The notes: generated by a model not told the origin, from the sequence alone. 64,000 nucleotides of DNA from Pelodera strongyloides (GCA_036852015.1 JAANDG010000207.1:162040-226039), one strand, 5' to 3'; shown: positions 33,405-45,839, numbered from the stretch's first letter. Translations and numbers: made by a program.

Positions 33405-34122
33405 GTAAGTATTCTTATTCTCATTGACTTACTGTAAAAATGTGTGTGCGAACGTACGATAATTAGCCTAGCCTAAATTCAAAATAGATCAATACCTGCG
33501 CATTCCAACCAAACGTTGGAGGTTGGAGGATATTAGACATTTATGCAAAACGAAGCAGAAAGTAGTTATGATAACTCGCATTTATTTAGAGCTGATTCGG
33601 CCTTCCGTGGACTGAGGAACGCGCCACTAAGTTCTCTTCCAAAAAAAAATAGTACCAGCTCTCTGATTTAGTATTCATTTTCTTGTAGTTGTTAGCTAGT
33701 TCCGAGCTCCAAAATTCTCTAAGTTTTTTTCCAAAGAATATGTATTATGTAACTACTGTTGGTAGAGATTGTAAAGACTAGTCTTAGTCTCCAGTTAGCT
33801 CTTAATCAGTGCTGATCCGTGCACATCGAATATACTTGTTTGTAGTAAATGGTGAAACCCCTGGTTGCATTCCTGATGAACGCTGTTGTTTTTTTACCGT
33901 AGCGTAGTAGAGTGTGAATTGATTGCTCCCGACGAAAATATGTGGCCCTGAACTTAACTATGAGGTTGTGGCCTAAACTAAGAATTCACTTCCGATAGTT
34001 ATGCTTTCTATAGGGCGATAAAGTTGTTTGCCTATGCCTATCGAATTATTGTCTATTTTTATTAGAGTATTTGTCTATCTAAGTGACGCCTATTTCTTAT
34101 TCGATTATGTTTTTTTCTAACC

Positions 34123-34128
34123 TAATAA
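34123..34128 (+). terminator. Possible poly(A) signal AATAAA
   Basis: AATAAAG lies about 720 bp past the stop of the 29140 gene, the first canonical signal downstream that I noticed. Confidence 0.35.
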
Positions 34129-34344
34129 AGTTTTGTATATATACAACTGCCTAATGATTGCGGCTGGTAGTTCACTAGAACAGCAGGAGAGGAGAAGTGT
34201 ATGTGGTAGCTAACAGCATGCCCCTAGACAGCGATAAGGAGCAATTGATATGGACACAGGAAATTACTAAAACCACAGGAAGATTCAATAGCCCATGTGT
34301 TGCTTATTTAACTTATTACACACTACTCGGCTAACGTTAATTGC

Positions 34345-34620
34345 CATCTACTAGTACCACTTACACCATTACCTGAGGGGAGCTCAACTTACACTTACAA
34401 TCCACACTCTATTCAAAACTACCGTTAAGTCCACTTACACCACCAAAGCCATGAATGATCAACAACTTACACACTGCTGTCTATTGTTCACCGTTAACGT
34501 TAAGTAACCTCTACCAATACCACTTACACCAACCAGAGAGAAGCTTAACTTACAGCCCACACGCTAATCCCGTAAAACTACCGTTAACTATAAAGCGGTC
34601 CGCTTGCACCACCAAAATTA
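34345..34620. repeat. Diverged tandem duplication, about 165 bp
   Basis: TACCACTTACACCA, AGCTCAACTTACA-like, CACAC-TAAT/CTCTATTC and ACTACCGTTAA blocks occur in the same order at about 34354-34445 and 34518-34615. Confidence 0.5.
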
Positions 34621-34639
34621 ACACCCACCACGCAAGTCA

Positions 34640-35858
34640 GAAAAAAGGATCCGCATAAACAGTTCAAGGTAATAAATAGGTCTAAGGAATAGCAAGCATG
34701 CGATCAGATATAATAAAAAAGTTTACACGATCGATTTACCTCCCAACCCAATAAATGTCATTAGTAATTAGCAGTCCGACTTACCAATGCGCATTTACTT
34801 CCACTAGCACAAAAGGCACAAAAATAAAAAAAGTAACAGCACATCGACATCCGAAGAACGATGTTGCACAAAAAAATCACAATAACAAACCAACACAAAG
34901 AAAAATGCTTTATAATCGCGTACGGGTACCGGTAGGACAAACAAACAATCGGTACCGCACGCTATAATAACCCGAACCACTGAACCACAACCTTGAAAAT
35001 CGACAAGAATAGTGAGCAACGGGCTCATGTTGAGATGTCACATAATGCCCAACCAAAGTGGAACTAATCGAACATGTAATCAATATAATCAATAAACATG
35101 TAAACAAATAAGTACGATGTTTCATTATCGCCAGTCATACTGTCCGTTTACAACTGTGCGTGGAGCTGTGTAGGTCAATGAACACCATAGTCCACGTGCC
35201 GATGAGTCGATCTGAAATGGAAACGTGCCTAACAATAAGTTTTCAAAAAAGCGAACACCGCCTCAATAACGATAATAAACGCATACCCATGCTCAACAGA
35301 TAGCCATATCAGCTTATAGCACAACACCAAACCTCACTCATTCGTTGAATGTCTCGAGAATAAAGAAAGCAACACCAAAGCTAGTCATCGTTGAGATGAT
35401 CACAAATTATGGTCTACACCTATCCATGTTGGCGAATGAGAAAATGACAAGTCTGTCGTTCGGGAACGAAAGGATATGGTCGGTCGTGCAACACGTTTGT
35501 TTGAAGTCGCTAAATTTCTGCTAGAGAATAGGAATCGGCGGTTGGCAGATGTCAAATAGAACGGAGCTCTTACACAGTGGGAAATTGGGACCATGCCATT
35601 TTGACCATTCGCATTCATGGGTTACTGTAGACAAATGAAATTGACATCCTTGTAAAATGGCCCGTACATGGACAGGCTTTTGTCATTTTCGCATGGATTC
35701 GCAAACGTGGACAGGCCATTACACACTGCTCATACGGTGCAAAACGGTACTGCCGGATAGAGCCACTGGGATGAATTTTTCCCATTTACAGCAAAAAAAT
35801 GTTTTAAAGAAATGCCTACCATTATAGCCAATTTTCCTCGGCCAGCTGGGTTGTCTCG
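34640..35858. other. Intergenic, no supported gene
   Basis: No exon chain was found on either strand. Bases 35620-35725 share words with the repeat at 20280-20400. Otherwise nothing is recognised. Confidence 0.35.
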
Positions 35859-35859
35859 A

Positions 35860-36412
35860 TTAGTGCGTTGTTGGACCGACTAGACTATTCACCATTCGTG
35901 CCCGTGTATTCGACATGTGGAGATGAGAGATGACCAAAGACGACAGACCCGATGGCACGACCGAATGTGGGCAATCCGCCCGGCATTCCGGCAAACTGTC
36001 ACAGGTCACGAGGCATACCTGAACAAAACAAGTACATATCCAAAGCACAACGATACAAAAAACCCCACTCGTTTCTAGTTTGACACCCATTAAGTGTTAC
36101 TCTATTAAAGTAAACATAAGAAGCGGGTGAAATCTGAAATGATAAATACTGAATCGTGTTTCGGTCCGCGAAACTGCGGAAGATAACCGCTCACGACCAA
36201 CCAAAGTAAAACGGGCAACTATGCAAGCAAACTAAAATCACAATAGACAAGAGAAAACACGATATGTGAATGTTTTAAAGAAGACAATCTTTAAGTTGCC
36301 GAAAATACACAATATTCAACAATTCACTTACTAACACACGGGGTGGAGCGTCCGCCCAGCCCGTCACGAACAGCCGGCATGTTGCATCAAAGAGTGAGCG
36401 CTCTCTTCTCAT
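35860..36412 (-). CDS. Possible small Cys-rich protein, two alternative models
   Basis: Unrecognised. Model 1 has exon 1 at 36332-36412 (27 codons from ATG to a GTAAGT donor) joined in phase 0 to exon 2 at 35860-36018 after a TTTTGTTCAG acceptor, giving 79 aa. Model 2 is an unspliced frame starting at ATG 36090 (76 aa) with a hydrophobic N-terminus (VFCIVVLWICTCF), like a signal peptide. Both share CLVTCDSLPECRADC, four cysteines in 15 residues, followed by a Ser- and His-rich tail. The acceptor in model 1 reads CAG/GT, so the same place is also a donor-like sequence in model 2. Confidence 0.35.
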
Positions 36413-37069
36413 TTTAGCAAAGCGACGAGCTTATCACACGAAGCGTTAAGTTGCGCCGGTTTCGAGTGTAAGTCGGCCTGTCGGCCAAGCTCTATACCTA
36501 AACATTTTAACACTTACATATGAAGGCGAACAGAAAATCTCTCTACCGACGTTTCCACAGATACAAGAATCCAGATTCCTCAATACATGAATGACTGTCT
36601 GTCTCTCTCAGCGCATGTGCGATTCAGGTGCAGCCCACTTAAGCGCTAGTAATGTAAGACTACTCTGGTTCAGTTAGTTGTAGGTATTTGGAAAATGACT
36701 TTACCGTCCGTCCAGCTGCGTGTCTTGTTACTATTCATGAAGCAGTGCAGCTCGCGCCTGTGAAAGTGATGAAGTCACTGAATTGGGCTCGACGGCGATA
36801 TAAAGTCCAGCGGAGACCATCAGTCATTTCCTAAATGGATTAATTATCAACCATCATCAGAAGTCAGAAGTCAAATGAGTTAACCTAAAAGAGCGAATGA
36901 CGGAATGAGGAATGACGCGAGACGGGGCACGACACGATCAAGGGCAACACAAACAAACTGTTTGTAAGAGTATCGTCAATTTGAAACAAAACAAGCGTAT
37001 GATAAGAGTGGATAACGTCATGAATACAAACTGCCGGCACCCAATTTGAACAAGGGTTTAGCGGCACTA

Positions 37070-37183
37070 TCAAGTTAACAAACATGATTTATCTGGTTTC
37101 CACAGTTCGCACTCCTTCATCGCTTCAACGCTACAAATTAACGTATAAAACAACACTATAACCACAAGTACAGTTAAAACAAG
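37070..37183 (-). CDS. Possible terminal exon with membrane segment
   Basis: A very strong acceptor (nine T then GTGTTTCAG) opens 37 codons to TGA on the minus strand. The first 18 residues (LVLTVLVVIVLFYTLICS) are hydrophobic and the tail is KECELWKPDKSCLLT. No upstream exon could be identified, and the only internal ATG would give a 16-residue peptide. It may belong to a gene whose other exons I could not see. Confidence 0.25.
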   Translation of the reverse strand, partial: LVLTVLVVIVLFYTLICSVEAMKECELWKPDKSCLLT

Positions 37184-37349
37184 CTGAAACACAAAAAAAA
37201 GTATGCGAACGACAAGTCGATCGATAATGCACACACAGCCAACGCGCAAAAATTGCACGTGACCAAGGGCGGAGTCTTTAGTTCGCGAAAAACGCACAAT
37301 TGTTTGTACGTAAGTGTACAAAATACGAAATGGACACGATACTGGTAAC

Positions 37350-37506
37350 TAAGGGTTTGCAAGTATGCTGAAAATTTACCGTAGTATCGTATAACAACAC
37401 GATAATATTTTTTTAATTTTCCATATTATATATGCCAGGTTTCGCGCAGAAATACGGTAGTATTGACAAAACCGCACCGAATTTTTGGTATACTTGCATA
37501 CCCCAT
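37350..37506. mobile_element. GTTTGCAAGTATGCTG inverted-repeat element, copy 1
   Basis: GGTTTGCAAGTATGCTGAAA pairs with GGTATACTTGCATACCCC, and CCGTAGTATCG with a later ACGGTAGTATTG block. It closely matches 52411-52556 in order and length. Confidence 0.65.
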
Positions 37507-37739
37507 AACAATTCAGAATATTTTATTTTATTTTTAACTTTACGTGGCGTAACTGCATAGCAAAAGCGTGGTTGCATCGTTGCATGGAATAAATACTTTA
37601 TAAATAAATAAGAGTTTAGTGTATCTATATTTAACTGTCTCTGGCATACGTGACCAAATAAAAACTGAGAACTAATTGTACATTCATAAGCGAAAAGTGT
37701 CAAAACGATGCCGCAGATCTATTCAGTTAATTAACAAGA

Positions 37740-38400
37740 GAAGGGTAGATGTGTAGTTTTGATGTTTCTAGCGCTAACATAGCGCTAAATAGTTTGGGTT
37801 TCATCCAAGTTCCTCTTCTTTTGGTTTCCACCCTAATTTTGTTTTAGAACAGAAAAACGTCTTTCTTTCTTTCTAGTTAGTTAATATACCATATTTTATA
37901 ACTCCTGTGAAAACTTCAGCCAATAATGTTAAATTTTACAAAGAATATGATCTAATAACTAAAATTAGCTCGGCATGCGGAGAAATGCCCGTTTGTCGGT
38001 CTGTGTACATTATATTGTTTGTTGGCTGATATTTTCACCCTATTGAAATTTTAGAACTTCATATAGCAAACTTTTCAGAATCTTTTATTCTTTTATAAGA
38101 ATTTTACATCCGCGATACTATACCGATTGTGAGATCATAAATATATCAACTACATAAGTTGAATAAGTGTTGTATATGTATGGAATAGATATTGCAGCCG
38201 CGAAAATATTAATATAATACTACACAATAATGTCAAATAGGCAAGTAAAAAGCTCTGCTCAAGACGCATATCACAAGCATAGAAAAAATTTAAGCACTGG
38301 ACATAAATCAAATGTATTTTACAATTACTACTAACCAAGTTGACCAACAAGGAAGGCAATGAATCAAAACAAAACCGCCCTTACATTTTGAGCTTACTGC
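37740..38400. other. Intergenic 3-prime of the UGT gene
   Basis: No gene is supported. AATAAAAG on the minus strand near 38087 is a candidate poly(A) signal for the UGT gene. A minus-strand open frame at 38150-38359 is hydrophobic but has no splice support. Confidence 0.3.
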
Positions 38401-38407
38401 ATACTAA

Positions 38408-38572
38408 AGTCAAATACCGGCCGGTTTTTGAAACACATCGAGTAGACGAGCATTCTTATGCAGCGTACGCAAATGAGCGAAATTAGAATAAAAATTCGAG
38501 CAACTTAGCATAACTACGTAAGAATACAGTTGCCTACGATGCGTTTCAAAAACTGGCCGGTATTTCGCTTCA
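38408..38572. mobile_element. Family C MITE downstream of the UGT stop
   Basis: A 165-bp inverted-repeat element with ends GTCAAATACCGGCCGG and CTGGCCGGTATTTCGC, 89 bp past the UGT stop codon and so probably within its 3-prime untranslated region. Just upstream (38585-38640) AACTCGCAAAA is repeated in tandem. Confidence 0.8.
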
Positions 38573-38660
38573 ACGGAAAAAGAAAAACTCGCAATGGAAA
38601 AACTCGCAAAAAACTCGCAAAAAACTCGCTGGCCTATTAAGAAAACTCGCCCTAAGTTAT

Positions 38661-41600
38661 TCACTCTGGTTTATGCTTTATTGTTACTTTTATCTTTGAG
38701 GATAGGAAGACTGCAACTCGTCGAATAATAAAAACACTGGTTAGCAGAACTGCAACGAGAACCAGTAGTACATCCACACAATAGTGGACGAATATGGACA
38801 TCGCAGCGCCTTGGAGAGCCAGATGTTCATGAAGATTCTGAACACTTTTTTAATCATTAAATTAATGACTAGAAAAAACTGGCCTGGAACATAAGAGCAC
38901 CAGCTGCCAATATGTCGGGGAAAAAATCTTTCACTACTCTGCTCACCATAGCCCCATACAAAAGTCTCACGACATAACCATTATTGAATTATTGAATAAA
39001 GAAGCACGATATTAGGGAAGAGAATATCAGTTTTGTATCCGTATGCAGAGTATGCTTACCGAACAGATGTAGCTCTGCGGGTGTCATATTTTTTCTCGTG
39101 TATTTTATGTGTACGTAATAAATTATAATATCCTGCATTTTCTATTGTTTCATGGTTCCATGTAACTTCCTAGCTTCTTTGCTTACCTTAAATTCAGCCG
39201 CATATTCCACCCATTCAATGAACTGCTTTTCCACTTGTTCGGGCTTCTTGTTGATCATTGCAGATAGTGTACTAGACCGCTCTAGCATACTGCAACAATT
39301 TCTTTTATATATATTCGAAGCAAAGCGCTGCGGAGCTAAGCCAGGAAAACCATAGCTCATAACAAAATAACTCTGCGAGGCAATAACTAGAAAAACTTAC
39401 TTCCGTGACACAGCGAAAAAACTTTGCGTTACACGCTGTGTGTTTCCAATAAATAAGTAAATGAATAAGCGACAAACTCTCACTCAGTATTGTTAAGCAC
39501 TTTTCGTAGAGCGGCCGTCAAAGACTGTTCTGTTATTTTGTCCCTTTGCAGAACTTCGGCTATGCCTCGCTTCTTGGCTAACACTGCGTTCCATCTCTGA
39601 AGAAACCATTATGTAGGGCAGTAGAGCGATATAACGGCCACTAATCCATACGAATATTGGACACCTGATACTTGTGCTTTCACATATGTTGATCTATCAA
39701 ATTCTCTGGCTTTTAGACCAATAAGAAAGACAATTTTTTTAGCACAACTCAATTATTCTTACTTGGTCAGCAAAAAGGGGTATTGCAAGCACAGGCACTC
39801 CAGCATATGATGCCTCGAGTAGTGAATTTAAGCCCAAGTGCGAGATGAACGCGTGAACTCTTTTATCATCTAAAATGAGGGAAAATATCAATTACGACCA
39901 TTCACTACTCCTTATTATACTATTTATTGTATCACTCAGCTAAAATACCCTATGACTATCCCAATCATAAGTAACGAAGTGATACCAGAATACGCCAGGT
40001 TTGCATCGTTGAGGGCTAGAAATTAAGCGTATTTTTGCAAGTGCAATGCTACATCGACATAACTAAGATTATGAATCATTTTGTGAACAAACCTCCTACT
40101 GCCCTGGATATGATATAATAACTGGCCTTGAGCCTTGAGCGCTCACTTAGCTGTCTCACTCACTATGTGGCACACTTACGTAGTAGATCCGTTTGTGGCA
40201 ACCACGGCACTGGATACACATTGTTCGCATTTCTGAATAAATGTTTGTCGTCCTCGCTTTCATCATATTTCCACAAGAAATTGTACATTGGAAAGTTGGA
40301 AAAAGCAGCAATAAAGGCTTTCTTCACGTAATTTGGAATGTTTTCAGACGGAACCTGAAAGATAGCTTGACATAATTAGTTAGAATTCTGCATTTGTCAG
40401 CCAATGCAGACCGAAATAACTACCTTCTCAGGATCAGGATTGGCAAGCAAATGTTCCAGTGCGGCTTCTGATTTGCCTTTAAAAAAATGGCTTTTAGAGT
40501 CCTATTTCCCACCTGAGTGCCAAATGAGAATATCACGTTGCCGACTGGAGCTCTAGCTAGAATGCGATCGAATTCCTGAAATCAAATCATGATATTTTTT
40601 AAAGGAAAGGACACCGTCTTCTCGGTAATTGTATTTCCCAATCTACCAAATTGCTCACTTTAAATGCTAGGCCTCAAAAGAACAAAATGTGCAGCTGAAC
40701 GAGATTTATATAATATAATGGTTTATTGTTTATATAATAGTTTATTGAGGATATGCAATTAACACATAACAAAAGGTGACCCTAAGATACCACGCTTCAT
40801 AACGCAGCATAATGAAAAGGGGCCAAACACAAGGGACCATTTATTTACAACAGGGTTTGTACTTCGAATTGAACTTTCGAATAGGCAGTATCAGTTTGGG
40901 TATTAGTTTCAGATTCTATTTCCCTCATTGTGATTCTGTTTGCACATAATTTGCCTCATTATCTTCAATACTACATTAGTTCAGAAGAAATAAGAATTAT
41001 AATTATAATTTATTACACATAAAGGTGTGCACACACATACATAATTAAAACAATAAATACAGTTCAGACAGAAAACGGTAATAAGGGCATAAAGGGACAT
41101 GTGTAAAGGCAAGCGGAAATGCACTTACCTTTGTAATATTTCGCGGTTCTTTCCGATTTATTCCTCCAATATATTTAATCTAAATAAGTTTAAGTTAAAG
41201 TTTTCTTTGGGAACCGTCATTAGTCGTGTTAAAGAACTAACTACCTAGCCTATCAACTGCTCCACGTACCTTATGACATATTGGTCGTGGCATTTCGAAT
41301 AGTTCATTTGTGTTGACAAACATTAGTGCAACTCTTTGCGAAAGAGAGTCCACAGAAGGAAAGTCTTGTCCGAATCTAGCCCGCGCTATCGCATTCTAAA
41401 GTACACTTATGATTGAGAGTAACCCGGGCATATACTTGTAAATTTACAATGTTTTGTTTTTGTGCTTCTATTGTAAGTCAGAATTCCTTTTTCTCGTTTC
41501 ATATTTATCGATTTAGTATTTACTTGATAAAACTTGTGCGACATTTTATAGTCGTAATAAGTGTTATGTTATGTTATGTTACAGTAGATAATAGCACCAT

Positions 41601-44153
41601 GGTGGTAGTAAACTAGCTTGTTGAACAAGCTCATGCGTTTCAGATCGATATACTTGCTGCCGCTACGCCTACATTTCGGAACGTAAGTATACAACGTATG
41701 CATCTAAAATACATTTCTTATTCCTGACGTCGTCTAAAACTGAATGTTCAAATGTTCACCTCTCACCATTTCTTTAACATAGTTGGGAAACACAAAAAAT
41801 TCAAAAGCTCCACGACGGACAAAGTTTTTCGCTCTTTGCACGAAGTTCAGCTCCATATGATTCTCGTAGCCAACCAAGAAATCTAGAAACATACAGGATT
41901 GTTCCGCAGCGCGAAATTGGCCGGTGCGCGGCCTACACCTCGCCTAAACCTCGCACATAAATGGGAAAGCGGCTCGAGGGAAACAGAAAAGGCGGGCGGA
42001 TGGTGCGCCTGATGTGGACTCGGTGTAGGCTAGGCATAGACGAACACGAAGTCGCCGTAATCAGGCCTACCTAATGCTCACAATGCGCCGGTGCGCGCCA
42101 GGCCTGAAATGGGTGGGCCGCCACACCTGGGCCCACCCTTTTTTTGTAGGCCGCGCACCGGCTTTAGTTTCGCGCTGTCGTGGAAGCATCTAGTAATTGA
42201 CAAAGAAATTACGAATTGCATAATGTGGTCTGATAAACGTGTGCTTCTGGGCCGTAAGTAAACGACTTTCTTACCAACAACGTAACTTGGGGGACTGGGC
42301 AGCCCAGCCGCATTAGTCTGCATTAGTAGCATTGTAGTAGGAGAGAAGGTGACTATATTGTCTATTCCTGAAAGATAATTAAGTTCGGTTCAAAATCATA
42401 TGCATTCAATCGTTGATATGTCACTCTCATCAGTAGTTTCAACAGCAAAATCATGCTATCATGCATCTCAAACCCAAACGCTACTGTTTCAAGTCTCAGA
42501 GATGTAGTCCCAGAGATGTAATGCGGCGACATTTTCACTGCAGCATTTTTGCTTGGCGCTGCGCATTTGCACTTTGGTGTGTGTTGGCAAGCATCTGGCA
42601 CATTTGGCTGACTAGACAAATTGTTCCTTGGCGCTATCATACAGCCAATCCTAGTCTAAACAACAAGCACAGTACCGTACCCGAAGCATGAAATAGAATA
42701 AACGGACAGAAATCGTAGTGGCTCGTGATCGCCAAGTCGTAGTTTCCTTCACGTAGGAAATTTATGATGCGATCGTCTTTGATAGCCTCTGAAGTAAAAA
42801 AAACTGTTCCCCCAATAGAGTGCATGAACCGGATCGTTGTCCAGTCAAGTAATAAAAATACTGTCTACTATGCTTTCAGGGTATAAAGGAGCCCAATGAT
42901 TGTATTAAAACAAGAAACATCATAGTAGAAAAGCGATCTAATAAGTTATACCACAACATCCGAAAAGAAGAATAAAAAATGATCAGGTTTCAATAAATAA
43001 ACATACCACTACAAAGTAAATTTGTCGTATGGTAAAATAAAGAAGTAAAGCCAAAGTCGAGTAGCTTTTCCTTCGGAACGATAAAAGGATTCTAAATATT
43101 AGAGTTACATTTTAATTTTAAACAGCGGCCGGTTTTTGAAAACCATCGCGGACTGCTGAATTACGCATTTATGCTAATTTGCTCGAATTTAGCTCGATTT
43201 TTTATTATAATCTATGTTCATTTGCATAAGCTGCTGAAGAATGTTGGTGTACTCGATGTGGTTCAAAAACTGTACGCTATTTCGCTTTAAATCCGTAAAG
43301 ACAATTGCTATCAAGAAACCGGACAAACTAACCACTTAGAGAAAATAAGTTCTTACGATATGTTTAGCGTAAATTATTCATAATATCAGTCAGCTTTGCT
43401 ACAAACAATACAGTAGTTGGCAAAAAAACCCACATTCAAATGTGAAACAGTCATCCACGGATTTTTTCCTGGTATTGAAAAATCAGCAAATCTTCTGACT
43501 CCTTTTGGTAGAGGCCACTGTTTGGCAGTGTTCAGACGCGACAGGACCATGTCCTGAAGAATTTTGGGACATTCATATATTTCATAGATTACCTGGGCAC
43601 TAGAGCTTTCTCTTATTTTTCCTAGTAGATAATTGGAGTAGGCCACGCGAAGGTATGCTCCCACCTTTTCTAGGTTTACCTTCTTCAGCGTAGATTTTAT
43701 AAATTCTGATCACGTTATTTAAATCGATATACTGGCTGGTTTTTGAAAGCATCGGGTACATCAGCATAAATTAGACTAAGAATTAGCATAAATACGTAAG
43801 ATCTCAGATGTCCAGGATGCGTTTCAAAAACCGGCCGGTATTTCGCATTAGATTTAGTTTGACAAGCAGATGTTCTGGTGTCACCTCTAGTTTTTTCTTT
43901 AGTAAGTGATCTTTGTGTCTTACACAGTTACAACTCGTATTGTTAGTTATCAATCAAGACACGGGCACTATTCCAAAAACTTTCCTCTTTTCACCCCATA
44001 ACTAACCACATTGTGTCCTCTTTTGGATAGCTTATCAATTAGCGTTGAAGCAAAATCCAGATGACTTTTCCCAACGAGGGTCATGTATAAGACAATATTA
44101 TAGGCAATCACATGGTGGAGTGATAATAACAGAAGGAACAAAGCACAACGCAT
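38661..44153 (-). CDS. ugt: UDP-glucuronosyltransferase (UGT), nematode type
   Basis: It transfers a sugar from a UDP-sugar to small lipophilic acceptors on the ER lumenal side. Exons, high to low: 44007-44153, about 43593-43682, 43434-43553, 43007-43091, 42681-42788, 42275-42367, 41767-41882, 41270-41395, 41129-41179, 40513-40575, 40180-40354, 39763-39869, 39484-39596, 39187-39289 and 38661-38837, about 557 aa. Residues 1-17 are a signal peptide. His31 in GKSHLDF is at the catalytic-base position. PSPPSYV and FSFGTQ are family motifs. The signature region begins near WLPQTDLL, with HLGLNS (402-407) and FADQ to 427. Residues 520-537 span the membrane and the tail ends KHKPE, a KXKXX ER-retrieval signal. 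The exon at 43593-43682 has an uncertain upstream edge, and the 39-bp intron after it is in frame. Four MITEs sit in or beside the gene. All later phases agree. Confidence 0.9.
41407..41590 (+). repeat. Dispersed repeat, copy 2 of 2 (UGT intron)
   Basis: It matches 248-447 in reverse orientation. A 5-bp tandem, GTTAT, is repeated just beyond its right end near 41562-41580. It sits in the UGT intron at 41396-41766. Confidence 0.55.
41903..42181. mobile_element. GGCCGGTGCGCGGCC element in a UGT intron
   Basis: CAGCGCGAAATTGGCCGGTG pairs with ACCGGCTTTAGTTTCGCGCTG across about 278 bp. The inner sequence is GC-rich, with CCTGGGCCCACCC and GGTGGGCCGCC. It fills most of the intron at 41883-42274. 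A partial relative lies at 23335. Confidence 0.75.
43128..43288. mobile_element. Family C MITE in a UGT intron, copy A
   Basis: GCGGCCGGTTTTTGAAAACC pairs imperfectly with TTCAAAAACTGTACGCTATT. It is about 160 bp and lies in the intron at 43092-43433. Confidence 0.7.
43735..43850. mobile_element. Family C MITE in a UGT intron, copy B (shorter)
   Basis: ACTGGCTGGTTTTTGAAAGC pairs with GTTTCAAAAACCGGCCGG. The interior lacks about 45 bp compared with the copies at 38408 and 49996. Confidence 0.7.
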
Positions 44154-44156
44154 AGC

Positions 44157-44166
44157 CTGAAAACTA
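44157..44166 (-). promoter_or_regulatory. Probable trans-splice acceptor of the UGT gene
   Basis: On the minus strand, TAGTTTTCAG ends three bases before the UGT start codon. Such a tight spacing is typical of spliced-leader acceptors in nematodes. Confidence 0.6.
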
Positions 44167-44169
44167 CTT

Positions 44170-45700
44170 GGTGTACTTTATGCAAATCATCTGCACATAC
44201 TGGGGACCGACGCACCTACCGCAGTCGCACCAAAATAGTGCAACACTGAGGAAGTATACGGTATAGAGTAGCCCACATAGTCAATACGTTGCCGCGCAAT
44301 AAAAAGTTGGCCGCACAAGGACGCGGTCCCCTCGAGTTCCCAGCATGGCACGCTATTTGGCCCACCGCTTACATTCTTCAGTTGGAGCGCCGAAGTGTGC
44401 CACAGGTGCGCTGTCTGTAATTGTGTAACGCACACCGTCTGCGCACCCAAGGCTCTGAACCAAAGGCTCCACTTGTACTTGTACTATATAAACACCCATG
44501 GATGCGTATAAGTCAAGGTTATGATACACCCATGGATGCGTATAAGTATAGGTTATGTGAATGAAACGAATAAAAAAAAGGAATAAAAAGAAGAACAAAT
44601 GCTGGCCACATATGAAACGCAAAAAGTTCAAATGTCTACACCAGTGCCGCATTTCCAATATACTACGTCGTAGCATCCTGTTTCAAAACGGAAAACATAT
44701 GCATGCGAAAGAATTAGGTACATATATTCACCATACGATTTTACCATACGGCAAATTTACTTTGTAGCGGTATGTTAAACGTTAAATGTTAAACATTTAT
44801 ATGTATATGTAAACATACATAGCTGGAACAAACAGTTCAAATGTCTAAAGCACACAGTAGAGTGTCGCATGTCCCATGCCAGGGGAGGGACGAAAACATT
44901 CGTGATAATATAATGTTAAATAGTGTGTGTTTACGAGATTAATATGTTGATAACTGATAGAGACCTTATTTGGGAGCGTTTCAAAGGTCTAATGGAATCC
45001 AGGCGCTGGTTTAGAGATAAGATAAGGAACAGAGTAAAAACATGCACTCAATTAGATATACAATAATGTTTTTACAAGTTTATCACAGTGGGTTTAATGG
45101 CCGTCTGAGCGAAGAACGCATAGAGGAACAAAATCCAATGTGGCCCCTGAACCTTGAAACGCTATAAGAATCGGCTATACCGCTTTACATGTCATGATAT
45201 ACTGCCGTAAAATCATAGGCAAACCTTGCAACACACCACCAAATAGTTCGAAAAAAATAAAAAGGTCACCCACATACTAGACAACATGATGAAAAATGTC
45301 TGTTCTATCTGTCAGTCGGAATGTCTGCTTGTCAGTTTGTATGTTTGTAAGCTTCACGTTACGCTTGAAACGTAACTACCATTTTGTAGTAATTGTCTGA
45401 ATTCATCCGCCTTTCTTCGACTGGTTTTAATCTGGTAGTCTGGTACCTTCCAATACCATACGAAAGCAAATTTGCATATTCATAATTCCACCTTCGCTAT
45501 CACTGATAACAGTTGTAGTATGTGCGTAGTACGTGCAGAAACCACGAATCAAGAATACATCAAAAAGAGCCAAGACATTTATTAGCCCTTCAAGTATTCA
45601 AAACAGATATGAAACAATGCCGACAATTATTTAGAAAAACAACTAAAAGAGACCGTTGAAACACTACATTACACTTAAAATTCATCAATAAATGCATTGT
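44170..45700. other. Upstream region of the UGT gene, no other gene seen
   Basis: No exon chain was found. ACACCCATGGATGCGTATAAGT is repeated twice about 35 bp apart (44498 and 44525). The 5-prime regulatory sequences of the UGT gene probably lie here but no specific site can be named. Confidence 0.35.
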
Positions 45701-45701
45701 A

Positions 45702-45836
45702 AGGGTCAGGCCACAGAAAAATTATATTTATATCAGTATAAGAACCTTCAATACATATTTTTGATTTAACTGCGGAGAAGATTCCCGAAAAATAAAATTC
45801 ATCAAAATTTTACGCTATTTTCATGGCCCTGTCCCT
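45702..45836. mobile_element. Short AGGGTCAGGCC element
   Basis: It begins AGGGTCAGGCCACAG and ends CATGGCCCTGTCCCT, 135 bp. The flanks are TGTA and TGAA, not TTAA. Its ends resemble families A and B. Confidence 0.5.
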
Positions 45837-45839
45837 TGA

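Noticed and set aside
40424..40476. An exon-like stretch ([17 protein letters not shown]) between two UGT exons
   Set aside because: Its phase does not fit either neighbour, and joining FSFGTQ directly to VPSENIP matches the UGT family; it is intron.
42362..42640. A 92-codon minus-strand frame between UGT exons
   Set aside because: Exons at 42681 and 42367 join in phase and give the standard family order, so this is intron.
44187..44676. Two overlapping minus-strand frames upstream of the UGT
   Set aside because: Low-complexity and unsupported by splice signals; the region is more likely promoter and 5-prime flank.
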